From Rhipidocladum racemiflorum (lineage: Eukaryota; Streptophyta; Magnoliopsida; Poales; Poaceae): a stretch of 64,000 nt of DNA. The notes beneath the pieces are model-generated. The model saw nothing but the letters and a program-made list of their open reading frames with translations, had not been told where the DNA came from and made no database searches. The stretch spans positions 17,717,914-17,781,913 of the forward strand of contig CM070588.1 of the NCBI GenBank assembly GCA_036346355.1, in the 5' to 3' direction. This document shows, piece after piece, positions 31,665 through 42,218 of this stretch; position 1 is the stretch's first letter, and the number at the start of each line of letters is the position of its first letter. The translations under genes were made by a program, and so were the position numbers.

Positions 31665-33100
31665 AATCTGGAAATCTTGATAAATTTGAAGCTAGATCAA
31701 CTGATGGCATTTTTCTTGGATATCCTGCTCATACTCGTGGCTATCGTGTGCTTGTTTTGGAGACTAACAAAATTGTGGAAACTTGTGAAGTTACTTTTGA
31801 TGAGGCTAGTCCAGGCACTAGTCCAAGTGATGCAGGTACAGGCGCATACATTCAGGGGGAGAAAATCTTTGAAGATGATGATGATGTTGAAGATGAGGTC
31901 TTGACTCTTCCTAATGCACAACAAGATGTAGCACCTTTGGCACCTACTACTACATCACCTACAGCTAACCATCCTCAAGCTACAACATCATCTGTACATG
32001 CTGAAAATGAAGAAGGAGAAGGAGAAGTCTCAAAAGCCAATGCTCCCTTGTACATTCAAAAAATGCATCCATCTGAACAAATGATTGGAGACCTAAATGA
32101 GAGAGTCACTCGATCCAGGTTTATTCATTCTGACACTCATGCTCATTCCGCTTTAGTTGCTTCTTTTGAACCCAAAGATATATCTCATGCATTATCCGAC
32201 TCTTGGATCAATGCCATGCATGAAGAAATAGAGAATTTTGAACGAAATAAAGTTTGGAAACTTGTCTCACCTCCTCCAGATTTTAATGTTATTGGAACTA
32301 GATGGGTTTTCAAAAATAAACAAAGTGAGGATGGTGTTGTTGTTAGAAACAAGGCTAGATTGGTTGCTCAAGGTTACACTCAAATTGAAGGCTTAGATTT
32401 TGATGAAACCTTTGCTCTGTTGCTAGAATTGAAGCCATTAGAATCCTTTTAGCTTTTGCTGCATCCAAAGGTTTCAAATTGTATCAAATGGATGTGAAAA
32501 GTGCTTTTCTTAATGGCTACATAAATGAGGAGGTTTATGTCAAGCAACCACCAGTTACGAAAATCCAAAGTTTCCAAATCATGTGTTCAAACTATCAAAA
32601 GCTTTGTATGGTTTTAAACAATCCACAAGAGCATGGTATGATAGGCAAAAAACCTATTTACTAGAAAAAGGCTTTTTAATGGTAAAGGTTGACAAAACTC
32701 TATTTTAACTCTAGCAAGGCAATGATCAACTATTCGCTCAGATTTATGTTGATGATATTATCTTTGGTGGTTCATCTCATGTTTTAGTGTTTTTGTTTTC
32801 AGATTCAATGATGAAGTAGTTTGTGATTTGTTTGTTGGGTGAGTTGACATACTTTTTGTGATTTCAAATCAAGCATACGAAGGATGGTACTTTTGTACAT
32901 CAAAGCAAATACACGAAAGACTTGCTACATCGCTTTGGAATGGAAAGCGACAAGCCGATCATGACACCCATGGAGAGCACTTGCGCACTTGACCACGATG
33001 AAGATGGTGAGCAGGTTGATCAAAAGGAATATAGAAGCATGATAGGTTCACTTTTGTACCTCAACGCATCAAGGCCGGATATACAATTTCTTTGTATGCT
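31661..33100 (+). pseudogene. Cop-2 reverse transcriptase
   Basis: After an acidic linker (EDDDDVEDEV, about 31865-31900) comes copia [60 protein letters not shown] (32485-32550) and the catalytic YVDDIIFGG at about 32747. Then the thumb region with LLHRFGMESDKPIMTPM (from 32922) and SRPDIQFL. Frameshifts near 32420 and 32550, in-frame stops near 32700 and 32815, and a shift near 32860 break it. Confidence 0.87.
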
Positions 33101-33805
33101 TGTGTGCTCGTTTTCAAGCTTCCCCACGTGCTTCACATCGACAAAATTTGTCAAAAGGATTTTCGTGTATCTTCATGGAACTCAAGATTTTGGCATTTGG
33201 CTTTCTGCTTCCTCATGCATTAGTTTGAGATCTTTTACGATGCTGATTTTGGAGGATGTAGAATTGATAGGAAAAGCACTTCTGGTTCATGTCACTTCTT
33301 GGGAAATTCTCTCATTGCATGGTCATCTAGAAAGCAATCTTCTGTTGCACAATCAACTACTGAATCTGAATATGTGGCTGCTGCTAGTTGTTGTTCTCAA
33401 ATTCTTTGGATAGTAGCTACACTTAAAGATTATGGGGTTATTTTGGATAGTGTTCCTCTTCTATGTGATAACACTAGTGCAATTTGCATTGCTAAGAACC
33501 CTGTGCAACATTCAAGAACAAAACATATTGACATCAGATTTCACTTTCTTAGAGATCATGTTGAAAAAGGCAACATTGTGCTTCATCATGTGGATACTGA
33601 ACATCAATTGGCAGACATTTTCACAAAACCTTTGTCTTCTTCTCGTTTTGCTTTTATTCGGGAGAACTTGGAATTGTTCATCCAATGGGATTGTTTTGAG
33701 GAGTTTCTTTGCCAAGTTCTTTCACTTGATGAGCTCACTTTATCATATTTCTTTATATACTATATAATTGAGCTAATATATGATAATCTAAATTGTCTCA
33801 CTTGA
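33100..33805 (+). pseudogene. Cop-2 RNase H
   Basis: The RNase H domain is readable in two frames: FVYLHGTQDFGIWL at about 33160, then from 33299 WSSRKQSSVAQSTTESEYVAA, CDNTSAICIAKNPVQH, RTKHIDIRFHFLRDHVEK and HVDTEHQLADIFTKPL. It ends at TGA 33803. It would remove RNA from RNA:DNA hybrids during reverse transcription. Confidence 0.87.
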
Positions 33806-34816
33806 ACTAAGAATGACATTGCGGAATTCCCTGATCTGATTGCCTATAGCTAAATACTCTGTGATATCTTACTCTTCTAGGCTTGATATTGAATCCTCTT
33901 AACAAATTTGGGCTATGAAGCAAGTGTGGTTTCAACTTTACTCTTTCATAAGACCATTTAATCATTTTTGCATGTTTATAATCAAAGAAAAAAGAAAAGG
34001 GAATAAAAAAAGGGGTGTTAAAAGCAAAAGCTTCAAGTTGTATGCTTCAGGCATGCTTTCCTTAAAAAATAAGATGTATGCTTCAAGCATGCCATTCCCT
34101 CAAAGATAAGATGTATGCTTCAAGCATGCCACTCCTAGAAAATAAAAGAAGTATGCTTCAAGCATGCCACATGCGATTTATTGTTTAAAGATTAAATTGG
34201 TCTACTAGATTGGAGTTGAAACTACTTGCTCGCCCTAAGTTGTTAGTTGCTTCAATTTTTTAAAGCCTTGCTTTTTCTGCTAAGATCTTGCTTAGTACTT
34301 GGCTATAGTTGACTAAATTGAGGTTGAGATGCATGTCATTCCCTAACTTGTTAAAATCACTTCAAGATCATGTATTTTGCATATTATGTGATATATAAGG
34401 TTATATGATCGAATGAGCTCATCTTTTCCTATCTTGGCACTCCCTTGTTTCTCCTTGTGAAATCTTTGCTACAGGAAAAATTTTGAACAAATTCTCTCTT
34501 TTGTACTCTTGATGAATCCATTGTCAAAGGGGGAGAAATTTTGGGAATATTTGAGAAGTTCAAAGAAAAAAGGGAAAAAGTTTTTTTTGGAAATTTGAGC
34601 TTTTTGGGAAAAGTTTGGAGAATTTTGGAATTCCTGGACACATTGCACATTCACACACATTTTCATTCTCAGGGGGAGATTTTGTTTTGCCTTTTTGTCA
34701 AAGGGGGAGGTTCTGTGTTTTGGTGTTAATCCTTTGGATCTCAAAATCTTTTAAAAAGAGAATGCCAATGTTCAAATCTAAAGTGGTGTTGCCAATATTT
34801 TCATCAAGGGGGAGAT
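33806..34816 (+). other. Cop-2 3' noncoding region, with PPT at 34806-34816
   Basis: No convincing ORF. It contains a palindromic tandem repeat (34041-34169) and a row of PPT-like tracts: AAAGGGGGAGA 34526, AGGGGGAGAT 34671, AAGGGGGAGG 34701 and the true PPT CAAGGGGGAGAT at 34805-34816 against the LTR. The same multiple tracts occur in Cop-1. An env-like ORF of the SIRE type is not seen. Confidence 0.75.
34041..34169 (+). repeat. Four palindromic repeats TATGCTTCAAGCATGCC in Cop-2
   Basis: Copies at 34041 (with GG for AA), 34077, 34114 and 34152, spaced 36-38 bp. The core ATGCTTcAAGCAT is a perfect inverted repeat around one base. Spacers are A-rich (AAAATAAGA-like). Confidence 0.85.
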
Positions 34817-36530
34817 TGTGAATCATGTGATGAAAAATTGGCTTGATCTTGTGCTGAAAAATTGGTTAGGATTAATCTTGCAAAATTGCTTGCATGAAGG
34901 ACCAAACATTCAAACATCCAAAAACAGAAACTTTGCATTTGCGCCGAACCAAATAACTAAAAATCGCGTTTTTCGCATGTATGACGGACCAAACTTTTTG
35001 GTCTGTCATAAACGTGATTTTGATGCTTTTACGCTTGTACAAGAAATCGCGTTTTTCCATGTATGACGGATAATTTTTGGTGTCATACACATGACTTTGG
35101 CGACCTCGTTTTCCCATGTATGATGGACCAATTTTTGGTCCACATACACATGATTTAGCGACCTCGTTTTTCCCATGTATGACGGACCGAATTTTTGGTC
35201 TCATACACATGATTTGGAGACCTCGATTTTCCCATGTATAACGGACCAAATTTTTGGTCCGTCATAAACGTGTTTTTGAGGTTTTTGCGCGAGACCAAGT
35301 TCTTAAAAACAAGTAAGTTTTTCATTTGTCTTGTGGGTGGTTTTGGTCTGTCTTTGGATGTTTTTGTGTAATGCAGTTAAGGGTTTTGAGCTAATGTGGA
35401 CTTTATGCAATGCTCGTGTGAGTATTTGCATGGACTAATGTTGAGTCAAGTCGTGGACTTGTGCTCGGATTTGTTTTTGCGGTTTGATCATGTGCGGTAT
35501 TGCTTGAAGACGAACGTGGTCGATGACGGGATCGGAACTGAGGTTCGGGACTAGGTTCATGGAGGAACCGAGGTCTTGGTGGTCAAGGATGTCATGCGGG
35601 ACGTTCGGGCTAAGAGAATGGTGCACATGAAGAATGGTTAGTCACGTGAGAATGGCAGGAGGTCATTCGCGTGCAAAGTGTTAGTCACGTGAGTATGGTA
35701 GGTGGCCATATGCGTGCAAAGTGTTAGTCACGTGAGTATGGTAGGGTTGCCATACGGCGTGCAAGAGTTGTACTCGGCCAGGTTGGGCCAAGTAGAGTTG
35801 TGTTGAATACGGATTCCTTCTAGGAATAGGAATCGTATTCGTAACTCCTTGTGGGTTGGTGCTTTAAATAGGTTGGGGTCTCCTGTTGAAAGGCACCAAG
35901 TAGAGCTGAGCGCATCAAGCTTTGAGCTTGGTTTTAGGGTTTGTACTCTTTTTATGAGAGTATTTTAGACAAGAAATAAAGATCAATTCTTCCAAGATTT
36001 TTGCGTGCTACAGTAACCACGTCGCTACAGTGTTTTCTGTTTTGGTTCTTGTTTGCATGCTTGTTCTAATTCTAGATTGGTTTTTGATCGTTGAGTTTCA
36101 TCTTGATTTGATCCATCAAAAACCGTTCTAGGGTATTGATTTAGAGTTTCTCAAAGTCTAGTTGATTAATCTTTTGAAGATCTTTTTTAATCTTGAAGTT
36201 TTGATTAGATTGATTCTCGTCAAGTTCTGGATTAGCAAGCTTGCGAGGTTCATAACTTTTGATCCGTAAGTCCGATCGAGCTGATTCTTTTTGGGTTCGA
36301 TTCGTATTGGAATATAGTTTCTTGTGTCCAAATTTCAGATCAATCTAACGGTTGGATCTCTGGGAATTCGCGTTTTACCGAACCTCTATCATTCTGTTTT
36401 TGTCGAAAACGAGGCAATTATTTGGTTCTGTTTTGGGGTGAACTTTTAATAGGTCAAGAATTTGGTTTTAGCTTCCGCACAATCATTCACCCCCCCTCTG
36501 ATTGCTATATTCGTATACTTCGATCCTACA
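34817..36530 (+). repeat. Cop-2 3' LTR (1,714 bp)
   Basis: Partner of 26591-28336, 32 bp shorter because of scattered deletions of two to six bases, mostly in the hairpin array. Followed by the TSD ACATC. Confidence 0.95.
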
Positions 36531-36535
36531 ACATC

Positions 36536-38262
36536 CGATAGGGTCTTTTGGCTATCGGTGCTGTACCAGGTACAAGCTCTATCACAAACTCTATGTCCCT
36601 GTCTGGCGGCATACCAGGTAAATCTTCAGGAAAAACATCCGGGTACTCATTCACTACTAAGACATCTTCTATGCTGATTACTTTGGTGCTGTTAACCATC
36701 AACTATCCATCTCTAACGGCGGTAGCTTGGAATTCCACTTTCTTTCCACACGGGCTCTCAACTGAGATAGTCCTTCGTCCACAATCCAATACGGCCTTGT
36801 GCTTCGATAACCAATCCATTCCCAAAATAACATCTAAGGTCTGGGTTTCCAAAATAATAAGGTTCGCTAGGAACTCTATCCCATCTATTAGTATTCTCAC
36901 CCCAGAACATCCTACTTTAGTTCGGAGTTCGGAACCAGGGGTTTGAACTAAAAGCATGCATTTAAGTCTTGTAATCTCCAAATCATTTTTAGCAGCAAAG
37001 CCTTGAGAAACAAACGAATGCGAAGCTCCAGAGTCAAACAAAACTGTTGCAAGTACTGAGTTAACAAGTAACTTACCCAGTACGACGTTCGAGGCATTTT
37101 GTAGTGCATCTGCGGTGACATGGTTGACTCGGCCTCTCACCACGGTCTGGGGTGCTGCTCTTGGCTGTGCTGTCCCTCGGTTGGCTCCTGGTGCTGGCGT
37201 CCTGGCTGGTGTGGATCCCAGATTGAAGCGGACTGGGGTCACTCCTGCTGTCTTCTTAGGGCAACTGTTGGCAAAGTGTCCTGGCTCATTGCAGTTGTAG
37301 CAGCGTCTCACTGTCCCCTGTTGACTGCCTGAAGCGGCGTTTCTGGTTGGGGCTGGAGTCTGATAGTTCTGATTGACGGGTCTTGGTGCTGGTGACGGTG
37401 TCCATGTAGCATTCTGTGGCTGGAATTTGAAAAACTGGTTTGGCGCAACCCTCAAGCGTTGCTGCGCTCCCTGACGCGATCCCTGCTGTTGCATCCTTCG
37501 TTTCCTGTTGTCGTCCAGTTCCTTGCGTTTGTCCTCAAGAATAAGCGCTTTGTTCACCAACTCTTGAAAATCTAGAAAGGTGTGGGTGATCAGTCCCACC
37601 TGTAGTCCTGATTTAAGTCCCTTCATAAAGCAAGACTGTCTGGCTTTATCTGTCGCTACGTCTTCAGGTGCGTAGCGTGCAAGCTGTGTGAACCTATTTA
37701 GGTATTCGGCCACTGGCTGGCTACCTTGCTTCAGTGCTCTGAACTCCTTCTTGATGTCCATAATTCCTTCTGGCACGTGATACTGACGAAATGCAGCTGT
37801 GAACTCCTCCCAAGTGATGTCCTGAGGGTTCTCTTGCGTGGCGCAGAAGTTCTCCCACCATTCGGCGGCTGTTCCTTCCAACTGATGAGAAGCGTAGAGT
37901 ACCTTCTCATTTCCCATGCATTGAGCAATGTGTAGCTTCCTCTCTATTGACCTTAACCAATCATCGGCTTCCAACGGATTGGCATTCCCGGAGAAAGTGG
38001 GTGGGTGAGTCCTCATGAACTCTGACAGTCTTGTATTCTGGCGTTGTCCCTGATTGACTTGATTAGCGGCGGCCTGAGCAGTGACGTGTTGCATCTGTTG
38101 CATCATAGCATGCATCAACTGAGTCTGGGTGGCAAGAAAAACTCTAAAATTCTGCATGTCAACTGGCGGTGCTGGTTGGGGTGCAGGTGCTCCATTGTTG
38201 GGGTTTCCAGCTAGGCGAGAACCACTTCCATTGCCTCCAAGGTTTCCGTGGCTGTTCACCAT
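36536..38262 (-). pseudogene. Gyp-2 gag and protease
   Basis: Starts at minus-strand ATG 38262 (MVNSHGNLGGNGSGS). N-terminal Gln/Met-rich helix ([15 protein letters not shown]), gag core ([64 protein letters not shown]), a basic linker, the knuckle [14 protein letters not shown] (CX2CX4HX4C, about 37290), and the protease active site VLFDSGASHSFVS (about 37040). The frame is open to a TAG at 36703 where Gyp-3 has Gln; beyond it the sequence reaches Cop-2 at 36531. Apart from that stop it is an intact gag-protease, the best gypsy gag in the window. Gag forms the particle and binds RNA; the protease would cleave the polyprotein. Confidence 0.92.
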
Positions 38263-38528
38263 CTGTCGATTGCTCCAAGGTTTCAGAGATAAGGGGGAAA
38301 CAAGAATAGACAAGTAATAGGAAAAACTTATGCGGGGGAAAAGTGTAACTCAAAATCCAACTTTATTAATACTAATAGTAATAACTTGGTATGGTTGCTT
38401 ACAATGCCTAAGGGCCTTGCAACACATACTGCACACTCAGCAAATAATGAAAATCCAAACCAAATCTAAGGATGACTCTTATTCTATAACGCTACTCGAC
38501 GAAGGAGTCTCAACCTCAACGCCTACGC

Positions 38529-39299
38529 TCACTCGTCGAGAAAACCTCCACTGCCTCCTCGCGGCGGGTGCGGCGGCATCGGCGCGAAACAATGGCCATG
38601 CCCCACAACTGCAGCTGTGGTTGACGACACGGCGTCTTCCTCTGACTCTGGATCTGGCTGGTGCTGTGGCTGTGGTGCGGGTGCAGGTGGCGCCTCTTCT
38701 GGTCCTTCTTCTGGGTCTGGAGCATCCAACTCCAACACTGGATCGAGGCCCTGGCCATACAGTGCAGTCTCCAACTCTGCGATCCTTTCCGCAGCATAAG
38801 CGACGTACTTACGGGCATTCTCCAAGTGTTTCTTCTCCTCCTCAACCTACTCACGAGCCTTCTTCAACTCCTGAACTGTATCTTCAATCAGCTCCTCCTG
38901 AGCGGCGACGAATCTGGCTAAGTGAGTGACGGTGGCATCCTCATCTTCTATCGGCTTCCGCTGAACTCTGCTGTCTCGGCGTGGGTGATGATGGAACACT
39001 GTGCCTTCCAACTCCCTGGAGTAGGTGCGAGCGATCTGATGCATTGCTCGACGCGACACCTCCTGGATTCCAATCTCAAAGGTAGACCTCCTGGCGGTGA
39101 AGTGGAAAGGGCGACTGAACTTTGTCTTCTCTCGGGCATACACTGTGATCCGGACGTCCCATCCTGTGACCAGTCCTGCTTGCACAAGTGTAGTCCCTCG
39201 GTAGAGCGGCCTCTCAAAACCTCCAAGAAACTGAAGCATACGCCACAACTCGGCATCATATCCTCCTTCACGCTCGGCATAGTTGTTCTTCATCATCAT
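38529..39299 (-). pseudogene. orf0 of Gyp-2: extra retroelement ORF upstream of gag (one nonsense codon)
   Basis: Minus-strand ATG at 39299, 256 residues to a stop at 38529, interrupted once by TAG at 38847-38849 where Gln is expected. N-terminal domain: AELWRMLQFLGGFERPLY, WDVRITVYARE, then TARRSTFEIGIQEVSRRAMH and YSRELEGTVFHHHPRR. Then helices (VQELKKARE, ERIAELETALYG), an acidic Pro-rich part and a C-terminal GHGHCFAPMP ... GGFLDE. Although the copy is well diverged from Gyp-1 and Gyp-3 in many residues, the QEVSRRAM helix, the RELE.TVF..HPR motif and the GGFLDE end are kept. That is what one expects of a protein under selection, not of a random ORF. Function unknown; a double-stranded-RNA-binding-like fold is a guess. 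Confidence 0.82.
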
Positions 39300-39499
39300 C
39301 TGTCAAATGATACTTGCGTAAGAACGCAACATTTTAAAATCAATGTGGAAGACGAAAAGAACACAGCAAGGGGTATGAATCAGAAAGAAAGGGGTAAGTC
39401 GAGAATTCATTCATTATCATGACAAATTTTATCTTTAGAAAATAAGTTTTATCCTCACTACGACCATTCTAACTATGGGTGAGCCTACAGTCAGTATGG

Positions 39500-39511
39500 C
39501 TCTGATACAGC
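39500..39511 (-). other. Gyp-2 primer binding site (altered)
   Basis: + strand GCTCTGATACAG, where the family has GCTCTGATACCA. It lies a few bases from the 5' LTR at 39515. The change affects the primer 3' end and, if real, would weaken priming. Confidence 0.8.
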
Positions 39512-39514
39512 CTC

Positions 39515-42218
39515 TGTCGGGACCCGAATTTGCAAATCCGGACCCTCTGTGTATTCAGCACTAGTCCAGGAACGCGCTAGTGCACACAGTCTTAACATCG
39601 GCAAATATCACAATCATATCACTCGATACTAATAAAGTACTTTAATTAAATAATCAAACTGGTTGCTCGACCTTATGGTCAAGTTACAAATATACGCCTC
39701 GCAGGGCGAAACTTATTGAAAGAGAAATAATAGCAGCGGAAAATAAGATAACTTCGTGGCGCCATCCAGTATACCACAGGCAACTGACTGGGCTTGTTCC
39801 CTAAGTAGACGGTTCCTCTTGGAACTCCTCCTTCAAAGCTGGTGTAGTCTCCTCTTCAACTGGTGTTGTATTGCGCCAAGGGTGAGTACTTGGTACTCAG
39901 CAAGTCATGCACAGAATGCAAGCTAATATACTATATGCATGGCTTGATACAAAGGAATAGCTCAAGGTATATTTGCAGTAAACAACATTTAACAAGTATC
40001 ATAAGTAGATTCGAAAGCAGTAGAAACAAGTATATCATCAATAACTTTTCAAGGAGTTTAGTAAACATTTTTCCCAATCCTAATCCATATTTCCATCAAC
40101 ATCATTATTAATCCAACCCAACCTTTCAAGTCCAAGTTATTTTTGAGAAAGTCTAACCCTTGACAGTAATTCCCGAGCGATGTCCAATACCGCGGACACG
40201 GCTATTCGAATAGATTTTACACTCTGCAGAGGTTATGCACTTTACCCACAAGATATAGTCAAACACCACAAAGGCGAGTTTCCGTAACAAAGTCTTTCGG
40301 AAACTTCTAACAGTACAAGTGGTCCTCTCTGGTGTTGCACACTAACCCTTCCCTTAGCGAAGGCGAAGTTTAGGCCAATCCACCGTTAGATGGGTACCTG
40401 GCCGCAGCCCCGGTACGCTCCCCTGTACAACTACACAAAAGGTATAGTTGACACCCAGAGGTTCCACAGGTACGTTATTAGCAACATAATCAACTAGGTC
40501 TGTCCTATTACAGACATGTGGTTGCACACTTGACCAGGGCAAGACTACCAGAAGAACCAACACAACGTTCCCGGTGCCACAACTGGCCCACCCGATCATT
40601 CTTGCCACATGCCCCGGTCCAAATCTATTTATCAAAACCCCCAGTTGATTACCATGCACCACATGCCATCAACATCACATGATACCTTTCCAAAACAGGT
40701 TCAATATATCATTAAGTCAATATTAACATTTGATTGTCCAAAATCATGTCATGAGCACGTAGAAGGTCTAAGCAATATACTACAACGGTCTAAATTCCCA
40801 TGTTGGCAATTTAATAATGTCCAGCTAGTAAACCACAACTAGGGTGACAAGGGGTCATGGCACATATTTAAATAACCAAGGTGTCATACAGCAATTTGGC
40901 ATTCAACTAGTTTTCCAAAATTTAAGTAAACTATTTTTCTAGTTAAACTAGCATGCAATAGTTTCAATCGAATTAATTTGAAATTGGGATCAACATGGTC
41001 AAAGCACAACTTGCCTTCGAAAAGTACTTGCTTTTGGTCCTGAACTGGATCATGGGTCAATACTTCTCCTTCGAATCCTTCCGGCACTTCAACGTCTACT
41101 CGTAAAGCGTGTAAATAGCAACAAGTAAATAAACAGTAGACAAAAAGTGTCCAAACATCCAAATAAAGTTCATAAACAGAGAGAGCATAATTTTATGAAT
41201 TTTTAGAAACTGGAATCGTCAAATTCGGAGTTTAAACGCGAAAGTTATAGCATTTTGAAGTTTAAATAATCAATTAAATAATTATACAGAGAAAAAATTT
41301 AGTCCAAAAATTAAATAAAATTCATCATTAGGTAGATCTCAATTTTATACAAATTTAGAAATTTGAATCACTCAAATTGGAGTTGAAACGCAAAAGTTAT
41401 AAGCGTTTGAAGTTTGAATCCATTTTTGAAATCAGTAATTCGAATTAATAAATCATTTTCTTTTTCGGAAATTAATTTATTGCGTCAGCAAGGACACGTG
41501 GACCAATCGGGTGACGACACGTGGCCTCGAGTCCACGGACCCGGCGCACGGCCTCGGCTCGGTCCACCGTGGGCTCGGTCCACCGTGGGCTCGGCCCACG
41601 GCTCGCGGTCGCTGACAGGCGGGTCCCGCGTGTCAGTGGCTCGCACTCACGCGTGCACGCGCGGTCAGGGCGCACGTGGCATGATCACGGCCGTTGATTT
41701 GAAAATCAACGGCCCAGATCGGATCTGAGTGACACACGTTTAGGGGAACGAGCCAATCCGGACCGTTGGATCTTGATCCAACGGTTGAAAACGAATCTAA
41801 CCCGTAACGCTATCCACGGTACGGGCGACGTGGCCGATCGTGGGCCATTGGATCTTGATCCAACGGTCCAGATCTGATCTGGGTTCTAGGGTTTGGGGAA
41901 GAACGTGGGCTCACCGTGATGGTCGGATCTTGATCGGACTGTTGTGCGAGCTCAGGGCAGCGATGGCAACGCGGCGGCGCGGGCTCACCGGACGCGAGGA
42001 CGGCGACCAAGCCGACGGTGCTGCGGGGCCTCTCCGGCGAGGTGAGTCATCCCTTCGGGTGCGCCTTGGCCTGGGCGTCTCGGAACTGGGCTCAGCCGCG
42101 GCGGAGGACGACGAACGACGACGGGGCGAAGCAACAACCGCGGCGGGGGAGAGAGAACTCCGGCGAGCAATTGCGGGCAACGGCGGCGGCTAGGGCTAGA
42201 GTACGTGGGGTAAACGGC
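39515..42218 (-). repeat. Gyp-2 5' LTR, first part
   Basis: + strand TGTCGGGACCCG..., matching 20365 onward. Interrupted after ACGGC (42214-42218) by Gyp-3 and resumed at 54839. It carries another copy of the LTR-gene exons (41098-41015, 39859-39801) with the 84-nt and 59-nt lengths kept. Confidence 0.93.

Larger units (their letters stand above)
26591..36530 (+). mobile_element. Cop-2: Ty1/copia element (SIRE/Maximus-like), complete structure
   Basis: TSD ACATC (26586-26590 and 36531-36535), inserted in the pol of Gyp-2 between the protease and RT regions. LTRs 26591-28336 and 34817-36530, TGTGAATCATG...GATCCTACA. PBS 28339, gag with two CCHC knuckles, protease, integrase, RT, RNase H, then about 1 kb without ORF, PPT and LTR. 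The order INT before RT marks copia. A long gag with an acidic serine-rich spacer and a long 3' noncoding region fit SIRE/Maximus. Gag and pol have several frameshifts. Confidence 0.95.

Noticed and set aside
33806..34816. env-like ORF expected in SIRE-type copia elements
   Set aside because: No frame longer than about 90 codons and no resemblance to an envelope-like protein.
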